Shown here: positions 35,159 to 45,055 of the stretch, piece by piece
Layout of the letters: each line of letters opens with the position of its first letter
Numbering within the stretch: position 1 is the stretch's first letter
From: an uncultured Fluviicola sp.
GTDB taxonomy: Bacteria > Bacteroidota > Bacteroidia > Flavobacteriales_D > Crocinitomicaceae
Reading direction: 5' to 3'
Assembly (NCBI GenBank): GCA_913009205.1
Contig: CAJVYC010000008.1
Location: 1-64,000, forward strand
DNA: 64,000 nucleotides
The notes under the pieces: generated by a model
What the model saw: the letters and a program-made list of their open reading frames with translations, nothing else
Database searches by the model: none
Told to the model about the DNA's origin: nothing
Position numbers and translations under genes: made by a program

Positions 35159-35185
35159 GTGTTTTTTAGATAAGAAAAGTTAATC

Positions 35186-35494
35186 CTATGGAAAGTAATC
35201 ATTGTAAGCTTCTCGCCCTTTCGGGTTATTTTTCTGTTTTTCCTCATATTCTACAATTAGTTCGACAAACTCGATTAACACCTTCTACCGAACATTCTCG
35301 GCCTTATAGTGATCTACTGTTTTCGAACATTCACAAACTTCTTTTGCCGTTTTTTCACCATCAACAAAAAAGCTACACACTTTAAAAAGAGAACATCTCA
35401 GCGCTACAATTGTGACAAAATTAATCCCGTCTTTTTTCGTACTTAACCAGGATTCTCTTTGATAAAACACATTCCTTATTGGCGATGTAAACAA
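35186..35494 (-). pseudogene. small lipoprotein-like gene broken by an in-frame TAG
   Basis: On the minus strand the frame reads through a hydrophobic, lipobox-like stretch (INFVTIVALRCSLFKVC), then FVDGEKTAKEVCECSKTVDH, a TAG at 35285-35287, and continues in frame (KVLIEFVELIVEYEEKQKNN) to a second TAG at 35186. The Cys-x-Cys pair soon after the lipidated Cys resembles the intact lipoprotein at 36157-36489 (EAFCDCYTDM). The N-terminus is also imperfect. I read it as a decayed relative of that lipoprotein. The track shows only the 5' part. Confidence 0.55.
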
Positions 35495-35522
35495 TTTGAT
35501 TTCTTTTTATCAACTTTGTCCC

Positions 35523-36092
35523 ATGCTTGTAGAAATCAGAGATAAAGTTGTGTCCACTCAAATTTTTGAAAAAAAGTTCGTGTGTGATTTAGCGGCCTGC
35601 AAAGGTGCTTGTTGTATTGAGGGCGACGCTGGCGCCCCTCTAACGGTCGAAGAGGTTTCAATCCTTGAGGATGATCTCGAGGCGATTAAGCCCTACATGA
35701 GAGAGGAAGGTTTAAAAGCAATTGAGGAGCAAGGCGTATTTTATATGGACCAAGATAATGAACCTGTAACGACTTTAGTTAATGGCGCTGAATGTGCATT
35801 TGTGTTTTTCGATGAGCAAGGAATAACGAAATGTTCGATTGAGCAGGCGAATAGGGAGGGAAAAACGGACTTCAAAAAGCCCATTTCCTGCCACCTATAT
35901 CCGATTCGTGTTAAGGAGTTTGATGATTTTACGGCCTTGAACTTCGATAAGTGGGACATTTGTTCACCGGCTTGTGCTTGTGGAGATGAACTGAATGTTC
36001 CTGTCTACAAATTCCTAAAGGAGCCAATTATCAGGGCTTTTGGAATGCCCTTTTTTGATGAATTGGAAATTGTAAATAAGGAGCTAAAATAA
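35523..36092 (+). CDS. DUF3109-family cysteine-rich protein
   Basis: 189 aa from the ATG at 35523; the nine extra track residues are not family-like. The N-terminal cysteine block CDLAACKGACCIEGDAGAPL (about 20-39), later ECAFVFFDEQGITKCSIEQA, and ISCHLYPIRV (about 131-140) define DUF3109. The conserved cysteines suggest a bound metal or Fe-S cluster, as in the related YkgJ family; the function is unknown. The frame starts next to a CAACTTTG element very close to the ATG, so the message is probably leaderless. Confidence 0.88.
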   Translation: MLVEIRDKVVSTQIFEKKFVCDLAACKGACCIEGDAGAPLTVEEVSILEDDLEAIKPYMREEGLKAIEEQGVFYMDQDNEPVTTLVNGAECAFVFFDEQGITKCSIEQANREGKTDFKKPISCHLYPIRVKEFDDFTALNFDKWDICSPACACGDELNVPVYKFLKEPIIRAFGMPFFDELEIVNKELK

Positions 36093-36110
36093 CCTTCACT
36101 AACAAAAAAA

Positions 36111-36141
36111 CCTTTGTCTTTGTTGGCCCAAAACAAAGAGG
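36111..36141. terminator. terminator-like hairpin
   Basis: CCTTTGT pairs with ACAAAGAGG around a central GGCC. It is preceded by a run of A (T on the minus strand) and lies between the convergent DUF3109 and lipoprotein genes. Confidence 0.5.
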
Positions 36142-36156
36142 CTTCGTGTTTTTGTA

Positions 36157-36489
36157 TTATTCCTTAAAGACACCATCTTTAACTGCCATGCTGTAAACTC
36201 CGTTGTTTTTCTTTTTGACTTCTTCTTGGAACAATTTCAAGTCAACTTTCCCGTTGTATTTTTCGTCCCAACCTTTCCGACATTTACTTGCTTTAAGGCC
36301 TACTTCTTTCATTTCTTCAGCATATTCAAAGATTGTATCAGTATTTGTCGAATTTGCTGCAACTTCATTTGCCTCGGCCATATCTGTATAACAATCACAA
36401 AATGCTTCTGCTGCTTCTTTTTCTTGTCCCCCTCCACATGAAACTAAAAATATTCCTGCAAGCACAATTAGTAGTAATCCTTTTTTCAT
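36157..36489 (-). CDS. small lipoprotein of unknown function
   Basis: 110 aa with a lipoprotein signal peptide (MKKGLLLIVLAGIFLVSCGG, lipidated Cys at 18). The mature part is helical and acidic with a CxC (EAFCDCYTDMAEAN) and one more Cys (SKCRKGW). I know of no named family beyond short Bacteroidota lipoproteins of this pattern. A broken gene with a similar CxC layout lies 660 bp away on the same strand (35186-35494), so this may be one of a local pair. Confidence 0.7.
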   Translation of the reverse strand: MKKGLLLIVLAGIFLVSCGGGQEKEAAEAFCDCYTDMAEANEVAANSTNTDTIFEYAEEMKEVGLKASKCRKGWDEKYNGKVDLKLFQEEVKKKNNGVYSMAVKDGVFKE

Positions 36490-36754
36490 TCTAGTTAAAT
36501 TTTATTGATCCCAATATACAGTTTCCCAAGAAGGTACAGGGTCATTTTAAACAATTGTTCCTCTTATTTGTTTGTTTCTCCTAAAATTACTTGAAACTCG
36601 TGTTTTTGATCCTGTTTTATCAAATTTTTGCTCGTTTTTCACCGAAAAACACTATAAATTGCATAACTTAGAAGAATTATAGAAAATATTCCGTGTAAAT
36701 TTTTGGGCTGATCCCTTGAATTTATTTTGATCATAAAGGACAAAAACTCCAGTT

Positions 36755-37303
36755 TTGAGCACAGACCAAACAACTACACAAACGATACGATCATTTACTG
36801 AGTTGATTACGACACTTTCCGAAGAGGAGAGGACGAATTATGTCGAAATACTGCATTCCCTTTCTATAGACCCTGAAGAAGTTGATTCTTACCATTCATG
36901 GTCAGACGAAAAATACACCCGTAACTGCGTTGTAGAAAATGACGCTTTCGAACTGATTTTAATTTGTTGGGAACCGGGGCAATCAACCCCAATCCATGAT
37001 CATGGCGGCGAGAAGTGCTGGGTATATGTAATGGAAGGAGCAATTAAAGAGATCTTATTCGATAAGGGCGCTGAGGGCGAGCCGATGGTTAAACGTTCAA
37101 CACTATCCAAAGCGGGGGACGTTTCATTCATTTCCGATGTTATGGGTTGTCATTCACTTCAAAACCCAACTGACAGCCGAGCTTGTACCCTTCACCTTTA
37201 TGCCAGGCCTATTCGCAACTGCAATGTATACGATGAGAGCATAGGTGAATTCGCTAACCGCGAGTTATCATACGACACTGTATCAAAAAATCATCCAGAT
37301 TAA
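36755..37303 (+). CDS. cysteine dioxygenase (type I)
   Basis: 182 aa cupin. The iron-binding HxH lies in TPIHDHGGEKCWVYVMEG, which also contains the Cys that forms the Cys-Tyr crosslink in cysteine dioxygenases. The third His is in ACTLHLYARPI, followed by the late Tyr (NCNVYDES). The enzyme oxidises L-cysteine to cysteine sulfinate. The start is TTG; no ATG fits upstream. It is monocistronic and ends in a very strong terminator. Confidence 0.9.
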   Translation: MSTDQTTTQTIRSFTELITTLSEEERTNYVEILHSLSIDPEEVDSYHSWSDEKYTRNCVVENDAFELILICWEPGQSTPIHDHGGEKCWVYVMEGAIKEILFDKGAEGEPMVKRSTLSKAGDVSFISDVMGCHSLQNPTDSRACTLHLYARPIRNCNVYDESIGEFANRELSYDTVSKNHPD

Positions 37304-37325
37304 ATAAAGACTTTCTTAGAAAGAA

Positions 37326-37362
37326 AAAACCCCTCTTAGGATTAACCTAAGAGGGGTTTTTT
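37326..37362. terminator. strong bidirectional terminator
   Basis: A perfect 15-bp stem AAAACCCCTCTTAGG/CCTAAGAGGGGTTTT with an ATTAA loop, T-rich on both sides, between cysteine dioxygenase and the convergent nrdA gene. Confidence 0.92.
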
Positions 37363-37443
37363 ATTGTGATTAATATTTTTGGATCAGTTATTAATCAAAT
37401 TAGACCTATTATAACATCGCTGCCACTTGCTTTATAAAATCTT

Positions 37444-39807
37444 CTAGCTTCCGCAGGCTTCACAATCATCGCCGTTCTCGATTGAACACGCCAATGCTTC
37501 TGCCTCTGCTTCTTTTATTGCTTTTTCTGAAGGCTCTTCAGTTGCGATTTTGTCAACAGTAAACTTGATTGCATCTGTTGCTGCTTTAGTACGCAAGTAA
37601 TACATTCCCGTTTTCAATCCTTTTTCCCATCCGTAGAAGTGCATAGACGTCAGTTTCCCAAAGTTTGCATTTTCCATAAAGATGTTCAATGATTGAGATT
37701 GACAAATGTAAGCTCCTCGATCCGCAGCTAGATCAATAATCGCTTTTTGCGAAATCTCCCATGCTGTTTTGTAAAGATCTTTTAGTCTTTGAGGAACGAT
37801 GTCTATATTTTGAATAGAACCATTCGCCGTCATAATCATACGCCGCATTTCTTTGTTCCACAATCCTTCTTTAACTAGATCTTTCAATAAGTGCTTGTTT
37901 ACGATGATGAACTCACCTGACAATACACGTCTTGTATAGATATTCGAAGTATATGGTTCGAAACATTCGTTATTTCCAAGGATTTGAGCTGTTGAAGCTG
38001 TTGGCATTGGAGCCAATAACAATGAGTTACGCACACCGTGCTCCATCACTTCTACTTTCAACACGTCCCATTCCCATCTGTTTGTTGGAGTAACATTCCA
38101 CAAATCGAATTGGAATTCACCTTTTGAAACTGGTGATCCTTCATAAGATTCGTAAGCTCCATCAACTTTAGCTAAGTCCTTAGACGCCGTCATTGAAGCA
38201 TAATAGATTGTTTCAAAAACTTCTTTATTCAACGCTCTCGCTTCTTCTGATTCGAATGGCAGCCCCATTAAAATGAAAGCATCAGCCAATCCTTGAACAC
38301 CTAATCCAATTGGACGATGACGCATGTTAGAGTTTCTAGCTTCTTCAACCGGGTAGAAGTTACCGTCGATAATTTTATTCAAGTTCAATGTCGCTTGGTA
38401 GGTTACTTCGAACAATTTGTCGTGATCGAATTTCCCTTCATCCGTAACGTATTTAGGCAATGCTAAAGAAGCCAAGTTACAAACTGCGACCTCATCTGGC
38501 GCAGTGTACTCTATAATTTCAGTACATAAGTTTGAAGACTTAATTGTACCTAGGTTTTTTTGGTTTGATTTTGAGTTTGCTGCATCCTTGTACAACATGT
38601 AAGGAGTACCTGTCTCAATTTGAGATTCTAAGATTTTAAACCAAAGGTCTTGTGCTTTGATTGTTTTTCTTCCTTTCCCTGCTTTTTCATACTTCGTGTA
38701 CAACGCTTCGAATTCAGCACTGTGCACATCTGAAAGACCTGGACATTCGTGCGGACACATTAAGGTCCACTCTCCATTTTCTTTCACACGTTGCATGAAT
38801 AAATCTGGAACCCATAAAGCGTAGAATAAATCTCTTGCTCTTTGCTCTTCTTTACCGTGATTTTTCTTCAAATCTAAGAAGTCAAAGACATCAGCATGCC
38901 AAGGCTCTAAGTACATTGCAAAAGAACCCTTACGTTTTCCCCCACCTTGATCTACGTATCTAGCAGTATCGTTAAATACTCTTAACATTGGAACGATACC
39001 GTTAGAAGCACCGTTTGTTCCTTTGATGTATGAACCTGTTGCACGAATGTTGTGCATAGCCAATCCAATTCCACCAGCTGATTGAGAAATCTGAGCACAT
39101 TGCTTTAATGTGTCATAAATTCCTTCAATACTATCCTCCTTCATTGTTAAAAGAAAACATGATGACATTTGCGGTTTAGGCGTTCCAGAGTTAAACAAGG
39201 TTGGTGTTGCGTGAGTGAACCATCCTTCTGACATTAGGTTATATGTCTTAATTGCCGAGTCAATATCTTTTTTGTGAATTCCAACAGAAACACGCATTAA
39301 CATTTGCTGTGGGCGTTCTGCAATCATTCCGTTCAATTTCATTAGGTACGAGCGCGTCAATGTTTTAAAACCAAAATAATCGTATCTAAAATCTCTGTCA
39401 TAAATAATACTTGAATCAAGACGGTCTTTATTCTCCATCATGATCTCATAAACATCATCTGCAACTAACGATGCATTTTCTCCAGTTTTTGGATCAATGT
39501 AATCGTGCATATCTGTCATTACTTCAGAGAAAACTTTCTTTGTTTCTTTGTGCAGGTTCGATACAGCGATACGTGAAGCCAATAACGCATAATCAGGATG
39601 GTCAATTGTTTTTGCGGCCGCCACTTCTGCTGCAAGGTTGTCTAATTGTGTTGTTGTAACTCCATCGAATAATCCTTCTATTACCTTCATGGCAACTGCT
39701 TCAGGGGATACTAATGGGTCTAGTCCGTAACACATCTTTATGATGCGCGCTGTAATCTTGTCGAACTTTACAGCCTCTTTTCTTTCGTCTCTTTTTATTA
39801 CGTACAT
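37444..39807 (-). CDS. nrdA: class Ia ribonucleoside-diphosphate reductase, alpha subunit
   Basis: 787 aa. An N-terminal ATP-cone ([20 protein letters not shown], about 1-90) indicates dATP feedback control. The barrel holds the active-site cysteines (MSSCFLLTM and NLCTEIIEY with the NxCxE motif) and the radical-transfer tyrosines ([20 protein letters not shown] region). A C-terminal Cys pair (DDCEACGS) accepts electrons from thioredoxin. It makes deoxyribonucleotides with NrdB, encoded 54 bp upstream. Confidence 0.96.
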   Translation of the reverse strand: MYVIKRDERKEAVKFDKITARIIKMCYGLDPLVSPEAVAMKVIEGLFDGVTTTQLDNLAAEVAAAKTIDHPDYALLASRIAVSNLHKETKKVFSEVMTDMHDYIDPKTGENASLVADDVYEIMMENKDRLDSSIIYDRDFRYDYFGFKTLTRSYLMKLNGMIAERPQQMLMRVSVGIHKKDIDSAIKTYNLMSEGWFTHATPTLFNSGTPKPQMSSCFLLTMKEDSIEGIYDTLKQCAQISQSAGGIGLAMHNIRATGSYIKGTNGASNGIVPMLRVFNDTARYVDQGGGKRKGSFAMYLEPWHADVFDFLDLKKNHGKEEQRARDLFYALWVPDLFMQRVKENGEWTLMCPHECPGLSDVHSAEFEALYTKYEKAGKGRKTIKAQDLWFKILESQIETGTPYMLYKDAANSKSNQKNLGTIKSSNLCTEIIEYTAPDEVAVCNLASLALPKYVTDEGKFDHDKLFEVTYQATLNLNKIIDGNFYPVEEARNSNMRHRPIGLGVQGLADAFILMGLPFESEEARALNKEVFETIYYASMTASKDLAKVDGAYESYEGSPVSKGEFQFDLWNVTPTNRWEWDVLKVEVMEHGVRNSLLLAPMPTASTAQILGNNECFEPYTSNIYTRRVLSGEFIIVNKHLLKDLVKEGLWNKEMRRMIMTANGSIQNIDIVPQRLKDLYKTAWEISQKAIIDLAADRGAYICQSQSLNIFMENANFGKLTSMHFYGWEKGLKTGMYYLRTKAATDAIKFTVDKIATEEPSEKAIKEAEAEALACSIENGDDCEACGS

Positions 39808-39861
39808 GGGCGCTAGTCTATTTTGTGATTCTGTGTGTGTCTGGTCTCTTATTTTCTTTAT

Positions 39862-40836
39862 CTAAAAGTCTTCATCGATTGTGAAAGTTTGATCTGCATC
39901 ATTATTCAAAACTCCAGATTTTTGATATTCACCTACTCTTTTTTCAAAGAAGTTCGTTTTCCCTTGAATTGAAATCATTTCCATGAAATCAAATGGGTTC
40001 GTTGCGTTGTATACTTTTTCGTTTCCTAATTCCAACAATAACCTGTCAGCAACAAACTCAATGTATTGCGACATCAAATCACTATTCATTCCGATTAATT
40101 TAACAGGAAGTGCTTCAAGAATAAATTCTTTTTCAATATCAACAGCGTCAATAATAATTTTCTGAACCGTTTCTTTTGGAAGCTTATCGACGATGTGGTT
40201 GGTGTATAATAAACATGCGAAATCACAGTGCAGCCCCTCATCTCTTGAAATTAACTCGTTAGAGAAAGAAAGTCCTGGCATTAGGCCTCTTTTCTTCAGC
40301 CAGTATATTGAACAGAAAGAACCTGAGAAGAAAATTCCTTCTACTGCTGCAAATGCAACGAGTCTTTCTGCAAATGAACCTTCATCAATCCAGCGTAAAG
40401 CCCAATCTGCTTTTACCTTAACACAATCCATTGTGTCAATAGCATTAAACAGATATTCTTTGTCCTTCGTGTCTTTAATGTAAGTGTCTATTAAAAGCGA
40501 ATACGTTTCAGAGTGAATATTTTCAACTGCCACTTGGAACCCGTAGAAAAATTTTGCCTCAGTGTATTGAACTTCCGACAAGAAATTCTCTGCTAAGTTT
40601 TCATTTACAATTCCGTCTGATGCCGCGAAAAAAGCCAATACGTGTTTAACAAAATGACGTTCATTATCGTTCAGCTTCGTGTCCCAATCAATTAAGTCGG
40701 CCTGAAGATCAATCTCTTCAGCTGTCCAGAAACTAGCTTCGGCTTTTTTGTAGAAAGCCCAAATGTCATCGTGTTGAATTGGGAATAGAACAAATCTGTT
40801 ATTGTTCGCTACTAATATTGGTTCTTTTTGCTCCAT
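39862..40836 (-). CDS. nrdB: class Ia ribonucleoside-diphosphate reductase, beta subunit
   Basis: 324 aa ferritin-like radical protein. Iron ligands and the radical Tyr are visible in [19 protein letters not shown] (E-x-x-H, then Tyr four residues later, as E115/H118/Y122 of E. coli). Second-half ligands lie in [10 protein letters not shown] and [15 protein letters not shown]. It carries the di-metal-tyrosyl radical that starts catalysis in NrdA. The tail ([12 protein letters not shown]) is the usual NrdA-docking peptide. Order is nrdB-nrdA, a single operon. Confidence 0.96.
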   Translation of the reverse strand: MEQKEPILVANNNRFVLFPIQHDDIWAFYKKAEASFWTAEEIDLQADLIDWDTKLNDNERHFVKHVLAFFAASDGIVNENLAENFLSEVQYTEAKFFYGFQVAVENIHSETYSLLIDTYIKDTKDKEYLFNAIDTMDCVKVKADWALRWIDEGSFAERLVAFAAVEGIFFSGSFCSIYWLKKRGLMPGLSFSNELISRDEGLHCDFACLLYTNHIVDKLPKETVQKIIIDAVDIEKEFILEALPVKLIGMNSDLMSQYIEFVADRLLLELGNEKVYNATNPFDFMEMISIQGKTNFFEKRVGEYQKSGVLNNDADQTFTIDEDF

Positions 40837-41283
40837 TACTCTAATTTTTAAAGTGTATATGTCCTGACGAAAAAATGTGATTTTTCGTTTTTTACTATTC
40901 TAAAAGTTTCTATTTCCTCTATTAAATCGGATGCGATGTTAGCAGATGATTCGTTTACTAGTAGCATTCAAATATTGTCAAAATTCTTCCCTTAACCAAC
41001 TAAAGAAATTCACAATTCATTAACGTTATTAACATTCGGTTTGTGAATCCCTTTAAAGACAATCGTTAAGGACTTTTTCAACACCTCTAATAAAGATATT
41101 CACAGTGCTTCTTCTTAAATTTGTCGATAAATATTCCGTATTCATCGTAACCTGCTGACTGTGGGTGCTTTGCTGTCTATTCCTTAAAAGTAAGGCTCTT
41201 TTGCCCCTTTGTCAATACATTATTATTGTTATTTTAAACACTCATTTGTTCATAGTTTTGATTCTCTTACTCAAACCCCCTGC
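40837..41283. other. nrdB/comF divergent intergenic region with inverted repeats
   Basis: There is no gene. A hairpin ACGAAAAA/TTTTTCGT (6-nt loop) at 40867-40888 lies 30 bp upstream of nrdB, in its probable leader or promoter. A second inverted repeat, ATTCACAA/TTGTGAAT, brackets 41007-41047 around TTAACGTTATTAA, itself a short palindrome. No clear NrdR box was recognised. The ORF-track extension of comF to 41209 is not supported. Confidence 0.4.
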
Positions 41284-41997
41284 ATGACTCAAAATAAATT
41301 TCTGAAACCTCTTTCGTTAATTAAAGACCTTGGACATTTAATCTATCCTTCCTCTTGTTTAGCGTGTGAAAATGAACTCGCCACCAATGAAAATCATATT
41401 TGTTCTATTTGTGATAACGATCTTGTTCGAACTTCGTTTCACTTATTTAATGAGCCTTCGGAAACGGACAAGCGTTTTTGGGGTCGTGTTCAATTAAAAC
41501 GGACCTATTCGCACTTCTATTATAAAAAGGGGGGGGCAATTCAACAGGTGCTATTCAATTTAAAATACAAGAACGACTCTGCCATCGGGGAACATTTCGG
41601 AAGAGAAATCGGGAAAAGTATCCGTTCAATTGATGATTTCAAAACAGCAGATGCCATAATTCCGATTCCCTTGCATTACAAGAAAGAATTTATTCGAGGT
41701 TACAATCAAAGTGAGGCTCTTGCGAAAGGTTTATCAGACATTATTAGCGTCCCTGTTAAATCCAATTATACAAAACGCACCAAGCATTCGGAAACGCAAA
41801 CTAAAAAATCAAGGTTTCAACGGTGGGATAATGTAAGTTCCATTTTTGCCATTCACAAGTCGATAAAAAATTTGAACCACATTATAATTATTGACGATGT
41901 TGTTACGACTGGCTCAACTATGGAAGCATTGATTCGCTCTATTCAAAATGTTGCACCAAAAATCGAGGTAAGCGTTGTCACTTTAGCAATTGCATAA
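41284..41997 (+). CDS. ComF-family phosphoribosyltransferase-like protein
   Basis: 237 aa from the ATG at 41284. An N-terminal double zinc knuckle (SCLACENELATNENHICSIC) is followed by a type I phosphoribosyltransferase domain with the PRPP-binding loop IIIIDDVVTTGST (about 203-215) and the ComF motif KEFIRGYNQSEALAKGL. ComF is needed for DNA uptake in naturally competent bacteria, probably for handling incoming single strands. It stands alone here; a role in transformation is plausible but unproven. Confidence 0.88.
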   Translation: MTQNKFLKPLSLIKDLGHLIYPSSCLACENELATNENHICSICDNDLVRTSFHLFNEPSETDKRFWGRVQLKRTYSHFYYKKGGAIQQVLFNLKYKNDSAIGEHFGREIGKSIRSIDDFKTADAIIPIPLHYKKEFIRGYNQSEALAKGLSDIISVPVKSNYTKRTKHSETQTKKSRFQRWDNVSSIFAIHKSIKNLNHIIIIDDVVTTGSTMEALIRSIQNVAPKIEVSVVTLAIA

Positions 41998-42043
41998 ACC
42001 CGCGGTCTATCAAGGCTGAGTAAATACATAATTGTATTAAATA

Positions 42044-42070
42044 TTTAAAGCATTTAGTTAATGCTTTAAA
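42044..42070. terminator. palindromic hairpin after comF
   Basis: Perfect 11-bp arms TTTAAAGCATT/AATGCTTTAAA with a TAGTT loop, 47 bp after the comF stop. It lacks a long T-run, so its role as a terminator is uncertain. Confidence 0.45.
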
Positions 42071-42200
42071 GAGTCAACCTTTGTTAGAATAGCTTAAGGA
42101 AGCGCTCGCTGCGACCCAAAGGGTTAATCCGCTTCGATTCAAACCAAATCATTGCACCGTAGAAATATTCGTTTTTTAACCCTAACAAAATGCTTTAAAC

Positions 42201-42220
42201 TACTTTTGACATAATGTCAA
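42201..42220 (+). promoter_or_regulatory. -7 box and palindrome over the start codon of the FAD oxidoreductase gene
   Basis: TACTTTTG at 42201-42208 matches TAnnTTTG and predicts transcription beginning at or next to the ATG at 42214 (leaderless). The 15-bp perfect palindrome TTGACAT-A-ATGTCAA at 42206-42220 overlaps the -7 box and the start codon and is a good candidate operator. Confidence 0.5.
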
Positions 42221-43281
42221 GTTCAAAACGAAAATTTTTAATCATTGGCGCCGGACTCTCTGGTGTTAGCGTCGCTATTCAATTGATCCGAAAAGGGGCG
42301 GATGTTACCTTGATGGACAACGGTGTGAATTTCAGTTCTTACGTTGCTGCTGGCATGATTAACCCTCTTGTTTTTAGACGGATGACCAAAAGTTGGCGCG
42401 TGGATGAATTCATCCCTTATCTGAAAAAATTTTACAGGGGGCTCGAAACGGAAACGAATTCATCTTTCTTTCATGAGATTCCGATTCGACGGATGTTTTC
42501 AACTGAACAAGAGAGGGGTTTTTGGCTTAAGAAACAAGAGCGCGAAGATTTTGAGCCTTACATGAATAAGATGACTGAAGCAGATTATACTTTTTCTGGA
42601 GGTAAAAACCCATTTGGTTCTGGCCGTGTTAAGGAAACCTTCTATGTTGAAGTTCTACCTTTTTTTGAAAAAGTAAAAAAATGGATTTCTGATCGCGGAA
42701 AGATCGTAAACTCAGCATTTAATTCAGATGACCTTTCTGGAACCATGTACAATGGGGTCGAATATGATGATATCATTTTTTGTCAAGGGTATTTAAATCC
42801 CACTAATGAATGGTTTGGTTCACTTCCATTGGATCAAACGAAAGGAGAAACATTGACAATTAAGTCGGAACAGCTGCCCGAAGACTGCTCCTTGAACCGC
42901 AAGTGTTTTATTTTACCGAAAGGAAACCATACCTTCAAAATCGGGTCTACTTATGGCTGGAACGATCCTACAACGCATGTTACAGAGGATGCAAAAACTG
43001 AAATTTTAAACAACCTTTCCTATATCATAGATGAAACAGTTGAAGTTATTGATCACGCCGCTGGAATTCGACCGACTACAAGAGACCGCAGACCTTTGTT
43101 GGGAACGCATTCTGAGTTTCGAAACTATCACATTTTTAATGGCCTTGGTGCTAAGGGGTATATGCTAGCGCCTTTGATCTCTTCAGAGTTCGCAGAATAC
43201 CTGTTAGAAGGGAACGGTCTTGACAAAGAAGTAAACATTACACGTTACAATTCAACAATTCATAGCCCGAAGAGTAAATAA
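42214..43281 (+). CDS. DAO-family FAD-dependent oxidoreductase
   Basis: 355 aa with the FAD motif LIIGAGLSGVSVAIQLIRKG at the N-terminus and the DadA/glycine-oxidase-like layout (AAGMINPLVFRRMTKSW, then GIRPTTRDRRPLLGTH and GLGAKGYMLAPLISSEFAEY near the C-terminus). Family members oxidise amino acids or secondary amines; the substrate here is unknown. It is monocistronic, with a probably leaderless message and a palindrome spanning the start, so specific regulation is likely. Confidence 0.83.
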   Translation: MSSSKRKFLIIGAGLSGVSVAIQLIRKGADVTLMDNGVNFSSYVAAGMINPLVFRRMTKSWRVDEFIPYLKKFYRGLETETNSSFFHEIPIRRMFSTEQERGFWLKKQEREDFEPYMNKMTEADYTFSGGKNPFGSGRVKETFYVEVLPFFEKVKKWISDRGKIVNSAFNSDDLSGTMYNGVEYDDIIFCQGYLNPTNEWFGSLPLDQTKGETLTIKSEQLPEDCSLNRKCFILPKGNHTFKIGSTYGWNDPTTHVTEDAKTEILNNLSYIIDETVEVIDHAAGIRPTTRDRRPLLGTHSEFRNYHIFNGLGAKGYMLAPLISSEFAEYLLEGNGLDKEVNITRYNSTIHSPKSK

Positions 43282-43426
43282 AAGCCGAAATACCTGTATA
43301 TTTATATTAACACTATTGCGTCAATGTTTTCAACATCGGGGTAAACCACATATTATTCCGTGGTTATTGGATCAATAACAATTGTTAAGTTTTCACCATA
43401 TTTAAATACTAATGCCGAATCCGCTT

Positions 43427-44218
43427 ATGAAATTCACACAAATATCTTTAGCCCTTGTCATAGTGGTGCTGAACATAACAGGCTGTACAAAAGAAACGAT
43501 CACGGGAACGTCTTCTGCATTTCTAACCGTAGAGGAAAAAAATGAAGCTCTTTATTTCCATTATTCACATGTTGACTCAATCAACAGCGGTGATATTGGA
43601 TATACTACTTTTTCTGCACAATTAGAGTCTTATGATTCTCTTCATGTTCTAGCAACCATTACCGGTGGTGTCTTAGACGGATCGAATAATGACACAATTT
43701 ATACTTCTCACATGGCGCAGCATGGAATTTTAACGCTTCCATTTTATCAAAGCAATTTAGGTGCTCTACCCTTCCAGCAGGCAATTATAAACCACACATT
43801 ATCGTCAACAGTTGTTGCAAATGCCGCTTATGAATTGAATTTTGATGATCCGAGTAAAATTGTAATCAATACGACAACTCAGTTTTTCGAAAACCTTGAA
43901 GACTCCGTCTTTTTATCTGTATATGTAATTGTTGATAGTATTGTTGCCAATCAAGCTGGCCATCCAGATGGTGCCTCGACAATTCATAGAAAAGTTATCG
44001 CTGATATTGGACGCATTGACGGTTTCAACGTGCCTCAATACCACGGATACAAAGTTGCTTCTGGAGTGATCGAAAAAGGATACAAATTCAACTTAACTTT
44101 CGAGGCAGATCGCCAACCAACTTGGACAGACACCTCTTTAATTTCAGTCGGTCTTGTAATTACAACTCGAGATGCAACTGGGAAGCCAGTATTCGTAAAT
44201 GCCCATACCCAACATTAA
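43427..44218 (+). CDS. lipoprotein of unknown function
   Basis: 263 aa from the ATG at 43427. The lipoprotein signal peptide (MKFTQISLALVIVVLNITGC) ends in a clear lipobox. The mature protein is beta-rich and acidic without recognisable domains. It lies 12 bp before a gene for an outer-membrane barrel protein, so the two are probably co-transcribed and may act together in the envelope. Confidence 0.72.
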   Translation: MKFTQISLALVIVVLNITGCTKETITGTSSAFLTVEEKNEALYFHYSHVDSINSGDIGYTTFSAQLESYDSLHVLATITGGVLDGSNNDTIYTSHMAQHGILTLPFYQSNLGALPFQQAIINHTLSSTVVANAAYELNFDDPSKIVINTTTQFFENLEDSVFLSVYVIVDSIVANQAGHPDGASTIHRKVIADIGRIDGFNVPQYHGYKVASGVIEKGYKFNLTFEADRQPTWTDTSLISVGLVITTRDATGKPVFVNAHTQH

Positions 44219-44230
44219 AACGATTTGATA

Positions 44231-44992
44231 ATGAAAAAAATTTTAACTGTTGCCCTAATCTGTTTATCCCTTTCGGCTTTCGGTCAGGAACGCAGAAACC
44301 GAGTTGGATTGAACCAATACATTCCTCTAGACATGCATCTTGGAATGAAGTTTAGTGCAAACAGTTCCTTTTCAGACTTCAAACTAGAAGCCTCAGACGC
44401 TGTAGCTTCAACAATTTCAGGTAGTGAGTCACTAGGAGGAGGTGGTGGTTTTTTTCTTCGCCGCGATTGGGCCAGTGGCTTCTCGATTCAGTCGGAACTT
44501 AACTTTCATTTTAGAACGGGAAAAGTGCGAACATCTCATGTTTTTACGCCGGATACAATGATGACAATTACAAAAGACCTCTTAACGAATTTCACAACCG
44601 TAACCGTTGAGATTCCCTTTTACCTTAAGTACAGATGGGAATTAATCCCAATACGCAAAGGGGCTTACAAGGCTGGAAGTGCCTTTTCTGTTTTCTTGGG
44701 GCCTAGAATCGCTCTTGCTCCTTATACAAAACGATCTGTTGGAAGAAATATTTTTACTCGAATTTACGATCAAGAATCCCATCTGGTGGAAACAGACGTT
44801 GAAGGAATACGAACCCGCTTCGCACCAGTTATATCGATGGGTGTTGCTGCAGGGGCCGACTATGAGTTACATGGCGGGTTTCTTGTGTTTGCGTCATACT
44901 ACCGTGGGTTGACATCACATTCGATTAAAGAGTACGGATATAGCCTTTTGGATAACCGTCTAGAAGTTGGAATTGGAGTGCGTTTCAAATAA
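44231..44992 (+). CDS. outer-membrane beta-barrel protein (PorT-like/DUF family)
   Basis: 253 aa from the ATG at 44231. A signal peptide (MKKILTVALICLSLSAFGQ) is followed by alternating amphipathic strands (FSIQSELNFHFRTGKV, VEIPFYLKYRW, SVFLGPRIALAP) and a C-terminal Phe-containing strand (LEVGIGVRFK), the layout of small Bacteroidota outer-membrane barrels such as PorT or the porin family. A specific function cannot be assigned. It is the second gene after a lipoprotein. Confidence 0.75.
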   Translation: MKKILTVALICLSLSAFGQERRNRVGLNQYIPLDMHLGMKFSANSSFSDFKLEASDAVASTISGSESLGGGGGFFLRRDWASGFSIQSELNFHFRTGKVRTSHVFTPDTMMTITKDLLTNFTTVTVEIPFYLKYRWELIPIRKGAYKAGSAFSVFLGPRIALAPYTKRSVGRNIFTRIYDQESHLVETDVEGIRTRFAPVISMGVAAGADYELHGGFLVFASYYRGLTSHSIKEYGYSLLDNRLEVGIGVRFK

Positions 44993-45009
44993 ATGTATAC
45001 CAAGGAAGA

Positions 45010-45025
45010 TATTTTTGTAATTTTG
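45010..45025 (+). promoter_or_regulatory. tandem -7 elements of the bacilliredoxin gene
   Basis: TATTTTTG (45010-45017) and TAATTTTG (45018-45025) both fit TAnnTTTG, 31-39 bp before the ATG at 45056. Confidence 0.45.
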
Positions 45026-45055
45026 TATTTAGAATCAAACTAAAGAAGAAATATT

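Noticed and set aside
40981-41060. Possible replication origin (several TTA/TTCACA motifs)
   Set aside because: None is a clean TTATCCACA DnaA box, no dnaA or dnaN gene is near, and the region is explained as an nrdB/comF intergenic region.
42100-42165. tRNA-like sequence (GATTCAAACC)
   Set aside because: The bases around it do not fold into a cloverleaf; no anticodon or acceptor stem was found.
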